Source of the DNA: Gnetum montanum
Taxonomy: Eukaryota; Streptophyta; Gnetopsida; Gnetales; Gnetaceae
Length of the DNA stretch: 64,000 nt
Direction: 5' to 3'
Assembly: GCA_015680685.1 (NCBI GenBank)
Contig: MNCI01000001.1
Coordinates: forward strand, 462,220 to 526,219
A program made the translations under genes and the position numbers. The first letter of the stretch is position 1, and each line of letters starts with the position of its first letter. The notes beneath the pieces are model-generated. The model was not told where the DNA came from and searched no databases. It saw only the letters and a program-made list of their open reading frames with translations. Positions 23,330 through 35,252 of this stretch are shown in pieces.

Positions 23330-24690
23330 GATATATAGAAAAGAAAATCCCTAAATGAAATTAATTTTAAATAAATTAAAATTACATAATGATAGCATAT
23401 GGTTAGCAAAATGGTATTGTTAGATAATATCCATGAACAAAACAAAAAAATTATTCAAAGGTTATTAGTCCTTGAAGAGAAGATTGAAGAAAAGAAAGAG
23501 ACTAGTGCTACTCTGAAGGATAATGAATAAATTTTATTGGTATTAGTAAAAATTTAATCCAAGGTGGATGAAAATAAAAATAAATCTAATCTTGAAGAAA
23601 TAGAAATAAATATGGGATTTGCAATCATGAAATCTTTGAAAGAGCAAAAAAAATACATTTTATATGTATCCCAAAGATAGAGGGTGAAACACATAAACCT
23701 TTGTTTAAGAAAACTAAAAACACTATAGATAATATGCATATAAATTCTCCAAAAATTAAGAAATTTTTAGGATTCCAAGTGAATAACATGAAAAGACCTA
23801 ACATACAATTGTTAAGTTTCATGATGTAGAAAATAAATTTTATGTTTGGAGACATCAAATTGACTTGAAGCAAAGTGAAAACGGGAAAAGCATTTGGGTA
23901 AATGAGGATCTTATAGAAAAGGAACTTGTAGAAAGGGCTGAATAATTGAAAAAGATTAAATCAGCTTGTGAACATGGTTTTGTAGCATACATAAATGCTA
24001 GCAACATGGTAGTAATTATAAATAAGTAGTATTCCAAACATTATTAAAAAAAAAAGGTTTTTAAGGTATGGATTTCTTAATTGATATGGAATTAAAAATA
24101 ATTTTTTTGAGTAATTTTTTCTTCTTTGATAGCTTTGATATTTTTGGTTTTTTTTTTTAAAACTTGGGAAGATGTTAATTTTATAGATTTTGTAGTTCCT
24201 AGATTTATTAAATTTTTTTGTAAGGAATACAAAATTGGAGAGAAGAGGTGGACCTTCTAGTGGCATTGTAGTATCAGTGAGAATATATCCTAAAATTTAT
24301 ATGGTTTTAGAAAAATTAATGATAATAAATAATATGTTTGGATAAAAATATTATATCTAAATAGTTGTGCTTTTCTTGCTATATCTTATTTTCCTCCTAG
24401 ACATGCTGCATTGTATGATTCTATAGAGATGTTATGTAATTTTCCTTTTTAGTTCTTGGGAAGAGATATTATAGAATTCTAAGCAAAAGGCTCAGTATCT
24501 ATTTATAGTGATTTTAATGCAAGGCTATGTTTACAACAAATAAAAATTATTTAGTGGTAACATAATGTTGGTAGTTTATACATTGTTGAAGATCATATTT
24601 GGACACAATATTCTAGGGATGGCACTATTAATAAGATGGATCAACAACTATTAGAATAGATAAAAAATTTTAATCTTATGATTTACAATG
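23330..24690 (+). pseudogene. LINE fragment: ORF1-like region and endonuclease domain
   Basis: The first part reads as a coiled coil with LLVLEEKIEEKKETSATLKD, then VWRHQIDLKQSENGKSIWV and LVERAE, which resemble the C-terminal domain of some LINE ORF1 proteins (moderate confidence). From about 24290 the plus strand reads like an endonuclease/exonuclease/phosphatase domain. AISYFPPRHAALYDSI matches the Y.PP....YD stretch and IYSDFNARL matches the GDFNAR catalytic motif, with Gly replaced by Ser. DHIWTQYSRDGTINKMDQQL then matches the S.D...N..G..LL region. It is cut at 24690 by the start of a gypsy LTR. Copy 2 equivalent is 59513-60894. Confidence 0.65.
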
Positions 24691-25473
24691 TGATGTGGAC
24701 ATAACACAGGCCAATGCAACATCTCTCCAATGATGGGATCTTTGTATGGATTTTTGACATGTTTGGGAGTGTTTTGGGGCTATTTTGATAACTTTAGGGT
24801 GGTCTAGGGGATATGGGGACTTGTTTGGAGGTGTCCAAAGGTTCCTAGTCTCAAAAGAAGGATCTTTGTATTATGGCCTTGTAGAGAAGACATCTGATCT
24901 ATAAGTGAGATGTCCCACTTGTAAGTGAAACATCCTATCTATCTTGTATATGTCTCTGTTAAGATGGCCCACATGATTCGAAGATGCCTACTCTAAGACC
25001 TCTACAATTGGAAAAGATGTCTCCTAGTTCTCATAGACATCTCCCATGGATTTTAATAGAGATTAAATTTAATGATAAATTAGAGGAAAGATGAAGAGAT
25101 AGGGGGGAAAAGATAAAAATAGACTCCTTGAGCCTTCAATTTGAAGAAGAGGGTCTAGAGAAGGAAAAAGGGAGTTTGAAGTAATTCTAGAGAGAGAGAG
25201 AAAGAGTGTAGGAAGTTGAGAGAAGAGTAGAAGAAGAGATAGAGTCTTGGCAAGGTGCCTTGATGATCATCCTTGTGTGTGTGATTTCTTTGATTGAGTG
25301 TGTGATAGTTGGATTGAATCTCTTGTCTATCCTTGGGAATTTGTGCTTCCTTTTAGTTGTAATTTCTCCATTTGAGTAAGAATAAAGCTTTCAATTTCTT
25401 TTCTTCTTAAAATTTTCTATTGTTATGACATTGAGAGAGCTTGGATTGTGGAATCCATGGGAGCTCCTAATCA
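24691..25473 (+). repeat. Ty3/gypsy 5' LTR (783 bp), copy 1
   Basis: Starts TGATGTGGAC and ends CTAATCA, giving inverted TGAT/ATCA termini, followed after three bases by a tRNA-Met primer-binding site. It carries a possible poly(A) signal (gaataaagc near 25380). No matching 3' LTR is found in the window. Both copies have this LTR at the same position next to the same LINE sequence, so it entered before the block was duplicated. Confidence 0.75.
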
Positions 25474-25476
25474 AAT

Positions 25477-25488
25477 TGGTATCAAAGA
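25477..25488 (+). other. Primer-binding site (initiator tRNA-Met)
   Basis: tggtatcaaaga is close to the canonical TGGTATCAGAGC. It supports the LTR end at 25473 and plus-strand orientation. Confidence 0.75.
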
Positions 25489-25833
25489 AACTTGGAATTG
25501 AAGATAATTGCATTCAAGTGGATAATTCCCATCTCAATTGCAAAGAATCACTCTAAATTCTTATGCTTGGATGAATTCTCTCTTGCTACTTATTCTACTC
25601 ATCCTAGGATTTTAAAATTTACCTTTGATTCCTAAGTTTTCCATATCTTTTAACAATTGGAAGATAATTGTGGAATTGGACATCCATTGGCTTGTAATAG
25701 CTAGGGTTTAAAGATCTTATGCTAATTTCCCTTAATATCTGAAAATTTCTTATCTTACTCCTGGAGAAATCTTGAAAATTTCACATTTCCTTGTAGAATT
25801 GTTTGAAATTTTCATTTTAGATCAGTTTTCTTC

Positions 25834-27390
25834 ATGCCTCCAAAGAAGAAGATAGTTCAAGATTTGCCAAGAAACATGGATGACATGAGAAATTCTCTCA
25901 AGCTTATCATTTAGAAATTTGAAGAGCTTGGAGAGAACAAAGGATATGCTACTTCACCAGAGGAATCCAAGCAAGCACACAAGTCATGAAAGTCTTCACC
26001 AAGACCTTCTTAAGACCTTCTTCAAGACATTCCTCAATGCCATCCCTTGAATATGATATTCCTGTTAGATATGAATATTTTGGAGAAGGAGAATCTCAAG
26101 ATGATGTTTTACTTCATTCTCCTAGTGCTAAAAATAAGTCTCAAGGCTTTATTTTTCCTAGGAAAAGCCTCAAAGAAAGTAAGGTGAAGGAATTAAAGTT
26201 ACTCTTGCAAAATCTTTTAGACATGCTTCAAGGATTACTCATGTTGAAGTCAAGTCCTTAAATGGCATGGAAGAAACTGAATCTTTTCTCTCTTGGCTGA
26301 AAATGATTAACAAGTACTTTGAACTTGAAGATGTGAAAAATCATCAAAAAGTGTCTTTTTCTAAAACCAAATTGAAAGGCATAGCACTTGTATGATGGGA
26401 AAAGGAAAGTCATTCTTACAAGATGAATAATGGTACTCCTATCAAGGATTGTTCTTTAATGTAGTTCATGCCCAAGCAAAAATTTGAGAAGGCTCATCAT
26501 AGACAAGAGGCCATCCAAAAATTGAAGTACCTAAGGTAAGGTGATAAGAGTGTGAAGGACTATTACATGGATTTTTGTAAGGCTTTCAAGTTGCAAAAGT
26601 TCATTGGAATGATTATGAACAAGCATCTAACTTTCAAGGTGGACTTAAAAGGGAGTATCAACAAGAGATAACCTTCTATGAGCCCCAAAAATTAGATGAT
26701 GCTTTTGAATTAGCTCTTAAGGCTGAAAAGAAACTTTGAGGCTACACCAGAGGTCCTAAATCTTCTAAGGGCAAGAACTCCAAAGCTTTTGAAAGTGAAA
26801 AAGGAGCCAAGGAGGTTGGAAATGCTAAGGAAGACACCAATGAGAAGCAAGAGAAGTCCAAGGAGAGCCAAGATTCCAAGAACAACTACTCCAAGTATGG
26901 AAAGGATAAAGGAAATGGCTATGCATCCAACCTTTAATGATTAAATTATGGTAAAAAGGGACACAAAAAGTGGGAGTGTAATAAGCCAAAGGTTTCCAAG
27001 AGAAAGGAACTCCAAATCTTAGAAAAGGAAGAATGCTCTAATGAAGGTAGACATCTTGTAATTGAAGATGCAGTAGAAATTAATTTTTGCATTTTTATGG
27101 GAAATGTAAATGTTAATCAAGGAAATGAAGAAGAAATATTTGATGAAGTAAAGATCAACGAGAAAATGAGTTCTCAAGTATCTCTTATTAAGCAAAGAAG
27201 TGCTTAATACTCCAAGGTTTTAAGGAAGGAAACTAAGGACTTCATCAAAGGGACCAAGAGATATTTAAGGTCCAAGATGGTATATGCTATAAATCAAGGA
27301 GAGTTCCTACATCATGAGTCATGTGAGGTGAAGGATCCAAGCCAAAGGAGTGGTCAGGATTAAGGGACTTCTCCAAGAAGGGTCAAGAGC
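25834..27390 (+). pseudogene. Ty3/gypsy Gag with zinc-knuckle remnant
   Basis: The ATG at 25834 (MPPKKKIVQDLPRN) follows the LTR and primer site. 26270-26740 reads ESFLSWLKMINKYFELEDV, HQKVSFSKTKLKGIAL, FMPKQKFEKAHHRQEAIQKL and GDKSVKDYYMDFCKA, matching the retrotransposon gag pattern ..WL...+..F, +V..A..+L.G.A..WW, F.P..Y......+...L+QG..SV.+Y...F. The second Trp of the WW pair and several other residues are stops. A knuckle at 26938-26979 ends GKKGHKKWEC, keeping His and the last Cys, while the first Cys codon is TGA and the second is Tyr. Past 27000 the frame stays partly open without a recognisable protease, and the element stops near 27400. Pol is absent. Confidence 0.8.
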
Positions 27391-29180
27391 ATTAGTAGAA
27401 GGTACGATTCTCATACTTTTTGCAATTATTCTATACCTTATTTTATATTTTTAGGAATTTTGGAAGGCCTAAAAACTATGTTTTGGTCATTTTTAAAATT
27501 TTTCATTTTCCAAAGTTTAGGGGTCATTGAACAAAAGGTGCTTTATTTTTTTATGAAATAAAAAAAATATTAAAATATTTATCATGACCTCATGATAGGA
27601 TTGTAATGTACCAAATAGGATGCCTCATGCTTCATGTTGGCATACTAATCATCTTTTAATTCTTGACCATCAACATCTAGAGTCATTTCAAGGATCAAAA
27701 ATGTAAAAAATAGCTCAAAACCCTAGTTCTATAGGTGAATTTTTAGCAAAATTTAGAACAAAGAAAAGGCATGTCAAAACTAGTTAACATATGATAAAAA
27801 TTGATTAAAACATTAAATAATGTCCCATACATGATATAAAATCTTTGAAATAGTCAAATTAAAAAAAATATTAAAATAACAAGATATGAAAAAATCAAAA
27901 AAATCACCAAACAGTTGTAAAACAACTAAAAAGTATCAAATTAATGTGTACTAATCAAATTACCAAAACCCAAATGAGTAAAAAAAAAATTATCCTACCT
28001 AAAATAGACAATACAATAGGAAAGATCATTGTATAACTTTGATCTCCTAACTAAATTCCAAATCCTAGGAATAATTGTAGAATAGCAATTGGATCCAATC
28101 AAGATATGAAAGAAAATCTAGAAATAATGGCTTACCATAAGTCTTGGTTAATAGTGTAGAACTAGATCTAGCGCACGCTCTCTCTCTCTCTCTAATCTAT
28201 CAAAGTCTTCCTCTCTAGCTCTATCTTCCAAATGTTAATAAATCAAGGCAAACAAATGCTTTGTCATGGAATAATAATCATGATTATATTATAGCAATGA
28301 TGAGCATTGGAAAAAGGAGATATCTCACAGAAAAAACCAAATAAAAAATAAATTTTAAACCTTAAAATATTTTTCTCACATGAGCTAGTGGCCAATGCTA
28401 GTCTAATGGGCATGTCCTATGAAAAGTTCATAGTTATGTCTAACCTCAAGTTGATAGTTATGTCTAAGCCTAAACAAATAACAAGATCTAAGGTCAAAAG
28501 CATAGCTAATGATTAGCACGAGTTCCTCTGAATCATAAGCTAAAAAAATTTAAAAATAAAATATAAAATATAAAAATATAATTTTACCAAAAATATAAAT
28601 TATTCAAAGAAAGCATACCAAAACAAAGTAGTACCCCATGTGCCAATGACCTATCCATTGCCTGATACTTGCTAATTTAAGATTCCAACAAAAGAGGTAG
28701 GGCATATGTTATGTTTAAAGAAAAAATCAAAAAAATATAAAAATATTAAAAAATATTGAAAAAATACCACATGTAATATCATTTAAATACATAAAATTTT
28801 AGAAAATAAAATTAAAACCTTATGATATACTAGAGGTATTAGAACCCCAAAATAATTGTAATTTATGTACACCTCAAGATATATAGTCTAATAAGAATTT
28901 AATAATTTAGCATTGCCCACAAAAATATAATGACTTGGAGCTTTCAAGTTAGTAATATTTACCACTAGGCTACCACCTTAGTATTAAAACCTTATTATAT
29001 ATTAAAAAGTAAGAGGTCACTTAAAAGGACATAGCTAGCTACATATCTCATACCACAAAAGCATAATCAACATTAGAAAAAGGATTAACAGTCATAGAAA
29101 TTAGTTAGCAATAAGACATCAAGGGTTCAAACCACAAATATACCAAGGGATAAGGGGTGTCTGAAGTAGGAGTAATACAT
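27391..29180. other. AT-rich DNA, no gene; one CT microsatellite
   Basis: No coding signal on either strand. A (CT)8 run lies at 28178-28193. The word ggttcaaacc near 29120 resembles a pol III B box, but no tRNA fold or A box could be matched, so I make no RNA call. Confidence 0.5.
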
Positions 29181-29189
29181 TCTTGCTAC

Positions 29190-30210
29190 TTTCCCTATTG
29201 ATATGCTTTTCCTACTAGTGTGATCTCCTCATCAAGATTCTTAGTCTTGACTAAATCATAGTCTTTAGATGGGCCAACATTAAATTTACAATCATGAGTA
29301 ACATGCTTCTCAAAGTATGTGAAACTCTTAACTAGGTTCTCATCTAAAATGAGATGAAGCTCCTCTTATTAAGAGTTGCTAGCTTATGTCTTATTAAGTC
29401 TCTCAATCCATGTATCCAACATATATAGGTTGTACTCTATTTTACTAAATATCTTGACAAAGACATGTAGAGCCTTGTTCAAGGTGGAACCAATTTTGCT
29501 CTCTAGTAGATCCAAAACAAAAGAGTTAAGGCCTTGTGTCTTTGATTATAGATGATGCTATTACTCCTCTACTCTAACCACCCCACTTTTGATCATACTC
29601 ACCAATCCCCATCTTACCATGGATGGTGGACATGTCAAGAATGTTGATCTTCTCATTGTTATTAACAATACCAATGAATAATGAATTCCTAAAGGTTTGG
29701 ACTTTGACATGCCTAGTCTTATATCTCTACTAATGATATACCAAAATTCAAGTTAACTTCAACAAGTATGGAATATACAACTAAATCCTACTAGAGAAGT
29801 AAATGATCATAAATCCCATCCTTTACCAAAATATTATAGTAAATGATGAATGTTGCTTATTCATAACAAAATTAGTATTATGAAATAATTTCAAATAGAA
29901 ATCCCTCTTTTCAAAATAGTGGTAAATGCAAGATATTAGCAAGAGAGTTCACCCATAATTTATGTCCCTTAGATGCATCAAATACTAGTAATTTATTGAA
30001 CAACCTAGGAGTAGTTGGAATAATTATTCAATTAAAAAAAGTGCTAAATATCCTAGTATGCACATTCATGTCATTAATGTTACAAAATATCTCTCTAATC
30101 ATAACCTCTATAATGACAATAGAAAGACTAAATATGAATGAAAGCCCCAATGCATCAAAATATGATTGGATTTAAGATTTGCACTTGGGGTTGAAATCAA
30201 AATCCCTATA
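29190..30210 (-). pseudogene. Unidentified degenerate reading frame
   Basis: The minus strand reads protein-like over about 1 kb with interrupting stops. Examples are VFDASKGHKLWVNSLANIL (about 29990-29930), LFIGIVNNNEKINILDMS (about 29660), LLESKIGSTLNKALHVF then YNLYMLDTWIERLNKT (about 29515-29400), and LHLILDENLVKSF with HVTHDCKFNVGPSKDYDLV (about 29360-29250). Stretches this long, in mostly one frame, with mixed composition are unlikely by chance in such AT-rich DNA. I recognise no RT, integrase, gag or host family. It may be an accessory frame of a non-autonomous retroelement, as in the gag-only element. Confidence 0.4.
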
Positions 30211-30552
30211 TAATATAATGGAAACATTCTAATGGGACTTATACCTCTTTTTAGCTAACTATAACTTGAAAGAGTATTTGTATCCTCTTTCTTCTAATCC
30301 ACTACCACTCTACCACTACCAAATTTACTCCTTTGAAACTACTAAGAGCTCTCCTTTATTCTTTTCTAACTACTTCTAGTTCATTCCTTACTCTTTTCTC
30401 TTAGCTTCTTTGATGCTAGACTCTTATTGGTAACAAATGAAAATGTCCAAGGACTCTTATTAGTACAAATTAGGGTTTAAATTAATTTTTTATTTTATCC
30501 ATCGTGGTGGCTAGGACATCTCATAGACAGGGTGGACATTCTAGGGATCTTA

Positions 30553-32135
30553 TGTTGGAAGTTGAAGGACAAATCCATAGATGAAAACTCTAGAATTTTG
30601 ATAAAATTTAATGAAAATATGTAATAATTTATTTACCAGAATCATGTTCTTCAAAATACAAGCTAATCATAAGTCATGATCTTTAAAAATAATGAAAAAT
30701 TCAAATATGACGATACCACAAGTAGAACAAAAGAGCATCATGATTTATGGTCTAATAAAATAGTCAAACATTTGAAATTAAGAATATCATGAATCATGCT
30801 ATGTTTATGGAGTTTCATGGTATTTTCAAGATGATCTAACCATGGGTCATGGTGGAAAAATAATTTTTATTGGGTTAGATTTGGAAGCCTATAACTCCCT
30901 TATTATTTGGAATTTTAAGGTGAACTTATACCTATTTGAAAGCTCTTGATGGGATCTACCTACGTACAAAATTTTAGTTGGATTGAAGTTCATTTAGTTA
31001 GCTAAATTTCACTTGAAAAATGTCATTCTAAACTATTTAATTTTATGGGAATAGTTCAACACGTGTCTTGAAAATCATATCACAAGTCATTGTTGACAAC
31101 CATGGATCATGGTTAATGATTTTATTGAATATGAGTAGTGGTGACCTTGTAGTTTGACACTAATAAAACCACAAGCTGACCATAAGGCATGATGTGTTTT
31201 TTAAGGATACCATGAGTTGAATAGAAAAAATCAGATTTTAAGGAATTTGGGCTTAGAATTTTTTTAAAAAATTTGATCCTTGATGTTGTATAAAGTCTTT
31301 GAATAATCAATAATGATAATTGAATAAATCAAATTAAATTTATCATTAATTTAAATTAAATAATATTGATGATCTTTGGGCTTCCAAACATGAATGCTAA
31401 ATATATTATGTAGCAAATTTGATTGAGATACTTTGATGATATTGTTAATGTTAATGAGTTGATGATGAGATGAAGTAAGAAATTTTCAATGAGATTATTG
31501 ATAAAAGTTAAAATTTTTGGAAATGATGAATTGTTAATAAAATAATTATAAGTAAAAAACATTAATGAGTTGAATGATAAAATTGATGAAAAACTAATGA
31601 ACTAATGGATTAAATTTCATCAGCAAAATAATCTAATTATTGAAGCATCTTGTAAAATATATTAATAGGTAATTAATGGGGCCATAATGGTATATAATGA
31701 GATAACCATTTTTAATGGAAAATGAGCTAAAAATTGAAGAAACATGAGAGATTGGGGTCATTATTTAATTACACTCAACTGACAATATTTTATAAAACAG
31801 GAAAAGAAAAAATAAATGGAATTCCCTATTTTATCCTATTTGTTATAAGAATTCAAATATAAATTACATGAATTTTGTTTCTATGTTACAAAAATTCTAT
31901 TTTATTAACACTTGATCTTTCATCTTGTACTTTGTCTTATCTTAACTTTGAATTTTACCTTTTGTCTTCATACTTCTAATTGACTTTGGTGCATTTCCAT
32001 ATGTAAATATGACCTTCTATTACCTTTAACTTTAGTGTGTTAAATTTATTTCTCTTTCTCATTGAAATTCATAACATAGCCATGAAAATTGAATGATGTA
32101 TAATTGTTCATGATGCATGCTAAAACTAATAATAC
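30553..32135. repeat. Left direct repeat (about 1.58 kb)
   Basis: Aligns over its length with 35253-36815 with many substitutions and small indels. It contains a CATG-rich part (30640-31240) and a distinctive tail with ttcatcttgtactttgtctt and cttcatacttctaattga. Confidence 0.75.
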
Positions 32136-35100
32136 CTCCTTTAGGATGCACTTTTGAGTCATTTAACTAATCTTTAATAGTTTTTGAAAAATGGTTAATA
32201 AAATTCATGACTATTGTTCTTGGTTGGTAATATTTCTATTGATTTTGGCCCCTACAATTTGTCTTGACTACTTCTTTCCTCTTCATTATTTCAATATTTT
32301 AATGATGTAATGTGTGTTCTTTTAGTTTCTTGATGACATATTGAATTTGATGGAGGTGTGTTACTATTCTTACTTTTTTTGTGATTGTATTTTGGAGTAT
32401 TTTATTTCATAAATTTGAGGTCTAATATTTCTTCATTAAATGAATTTTAAAACCACATCTAAATCTTCGATATCCTCTATTTTCTTCTCCTTTGTTGAAG
32501 GCATATTTTGTTTTTTAAACTTGCTTGAATTAGTATGAATTATTAATCATGAAATAGATTCTAAATAATAAATATAATTTTGAAACTTTTTAAACTTTTC
32601 TGTTATATTATCTTGATAAAAATGATATAAAGGTCATTTTAAATATTATATCATACTGATCATTTATCAATTAAGTTGTTGATAGAAGTGATTTTTGAAG
32701 ATTTGACACATAAAAAACATCTCTAATTTCAAAATGACTTTAATCTTTCAAATTATGTTTATTGTAGAAGTTTTAATTATTTCAAAATATCTTCCATATA
32801 TAAAATAAATTTTGTTAAGGTCATGTCACATTCTAAAATTTATGTTAGAAAAATTATAAAAATTACTTAATTGTATGAGAAACAAAACTTATTTTTCTTA
32901 ATAGATCCTTAAACTACTTAAATGCTTATCAAACCTCAAAATCACGTCACCTAGAAACTTAATTACTTCAAATTTATTTTAGAATTCATGTTACATATAA
33001 ATATACACTTAGTTCTCCTTATCACATGAATAAAAATTTAATGGAAATTCAAATTTCATTATCCATAATACAAATCCATAACATGACCATCAAAACAACA
33101 ATATTACATAAAGGAATTAGCTATTAAGTGATGTTAGTTCTTCTTCCAGCTTCACCTTGATGTCCTCTAAAGATTTTTGCTAAATTTTCATGAAACACAT
33201 GTAGGAAGGAAAAGTATACCTTACTGTAGATGAGAACAACATGAAAGCTCCTTGAAGTAAGATTAGAAGATGAGGCCCAAACTACCAAAATATATTGTTA
33301 GTGCCAAAACACATACAATTAATCATAAATGTATGAAGTAATCCTAAAGATGCTCTTAAAAGTAATGTTTCCATATGATTTCTAGCATCAAACAATAGGA
33401 TAACTACAAGGTTAATACCAACTAAAACTAGCCCTCATGCAAGATAAGAAAAACTATTGGATTATAAATCCTAATCCATGTCCAGAACAATTGTTGGATT
33501 ATTTTATGGCTAACAATAGTTCTATGGCTATACTAAGGTCCTAATGTCTCACATCAATCTAATTTGACATGATATTGACTAACTTTAATCTTCAGAATAA
33601 CATGTTAGTCTACAATTTCACAAACACTTATCATTGACAACAAGTTACGTATTAGTAGTCTCTAAACATTGCATTGATTATGTTCTCTTAAATGATTACT
33701 CAAGTGTTTCCAACATATTCAACATGTCTATACATATTTGATATTTCTACTAGTTAATATCATGAAAACATGTTGTTTCTACCTAACATTGAGATAATTG
33801 CATCACTTTTGAAAATGCACAAAAAATGCATAGCAACTTTAGTTATAATCCCCATAAGTCACTATGTAGGTAATGAGGATAAAAATATTGTCATCACAAC
33901 CACTAAGAGGAGATGTCATAATAGAAAGATCAACTCAATACACAAAGTAGAAAGTCATGAAAATGACAAATTACAAAATGATTATAAAAAACCAAGGTTA
34001 GATTTGTAATACATTCAAGATAATTAGTTCGGCAATGCAAGCCTTCATAAAAGAAAAGTAAATATGAGAAGGTAATATACTTTTCAAAATTAATAAAATC
34101 AAGAATATTTCTTCTACCTTAATAAATTATTCACCAAATATTTTCCAAGCAAAAATAGGTTCAAATCTAGAAATCACTAAGTAATATGCCAAGCACAACC
34201 ATGAGCAAAAGAATGAAAGAGAGAGAAATGCATAATTAATACCAAGAGAGCTAACATTATCAAGTATTTATATCCTTAAGAGATAGGATTTTGGTAATTC
34301 CAAAAAATAAGAATTAATAATTATTTTCTAAAAATAAGATAACATGTATTCACAAAGAGTCCAATAGTCAACCAATGAATTAAAGANAATATCAAAAAAT
34401 ATAATATTATACTTAAATAACAAGCATAAAAATAGATAACAAAGCAAAGTTTCCAAGTTATAAACACTAAGGTATTATAGGCTATTTATGAATATGACAT
34501 CAATAAAGTTTTATATTCTTAATGCCATGTGGTTTGTGTAACCACTTCCTAGTGGCAACATATTGAAATAAATTTGATTTTTTGAGTGAAAGAATGCATG
34601 AAATATTATTTTCTCTTTCTCCTATTAACCATTCTTCTTTTCTTGAACCTTACCTTTTTTTTAATATAGTCATTTATAATTTGTGTTTTATGTTAAAGTA
34701 TTCATCTTTTGTATGTGCCTTTACATTGAGTTTTGAATGCTTCAAATCTTCTTGAATTTTTCTTTTTTATGATTTCTTGTAAATTTAATTTTGATTTTAA
34801 GTAATCTCTAATTTTCATTTAAGTCTTACTTGTCTCTTTATTTCTTCAATATGAGGTTTCCTACTTGACTTCTTGAAGCTTTTATATTTTCTTGATTTTT
34901 AGTTGTACACTCTTTATCTTGATATTTTTCTTGAATATACTATCATATGTTTTTGCTAGTCTTCATGATTGAAATTGTATTTCTAAATTTGTTACATATT
35001 GAATTGCAAATGATACCTCCTACCATGTCACCTTATTTTGCCACATTTTAGAATTTCTTATTCAAGCTTTGGTATATATACCTTAGTTTTAGAATGTCCT

Positions 35101-35252
35101 TTTCTACAATATCTTGACATCATTAAAATCCAATAAATCCTTTATCAAGCATTACCATAAGCTTTAGTGACATCATGATAGTTGAACATCTTGAATAAAT
35201 TTTACTTTGATCTACCATGACTTCAACCTTAAGCTCTTATATTAATGTTTAA
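32136..35252. other. Core between the direct repeats, no gene seen
   Basis: AT-rich with only short frames such as 33770-34009, which shows no family motif. A single unresolved base is at 34387. T-rich tracts fill 34560-35100. Confidence 0.5.

Larger units (their letters stand above)
20537..26230. repeat. Duplicated composite block, copy 1, right part
   Basis: Continues the alignment to copy 2 (57110-62409) after the inserted element. It holds the rest of the copia element, a LINE fragment, and a gypsy LTR with the start of gag, in the same order as copy 2. Copy 2 lacks about 350 bp corresponding to 22945-23293 and has about 24 extra bases near 62360. Copy 1 continues as gypsy gag beyond 26230, where copy 2 is cut off. 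Confidence 0.9.

Noticed and set aside
24691-25473. Reading the gypsy LTR and primer site as part of the pararetrovirus
   Set aside because: It is followed by a gypsy gag with its own start, lies far from the viral locus, and has TGAT/ATCA termini typical of LTRs.
29090-29150. ggttcaaacc, a pol III B-box-like word, as possible tRNA or SINE
   Set aside because: No A box at the right spacing and no cloverleaf could be drawn.
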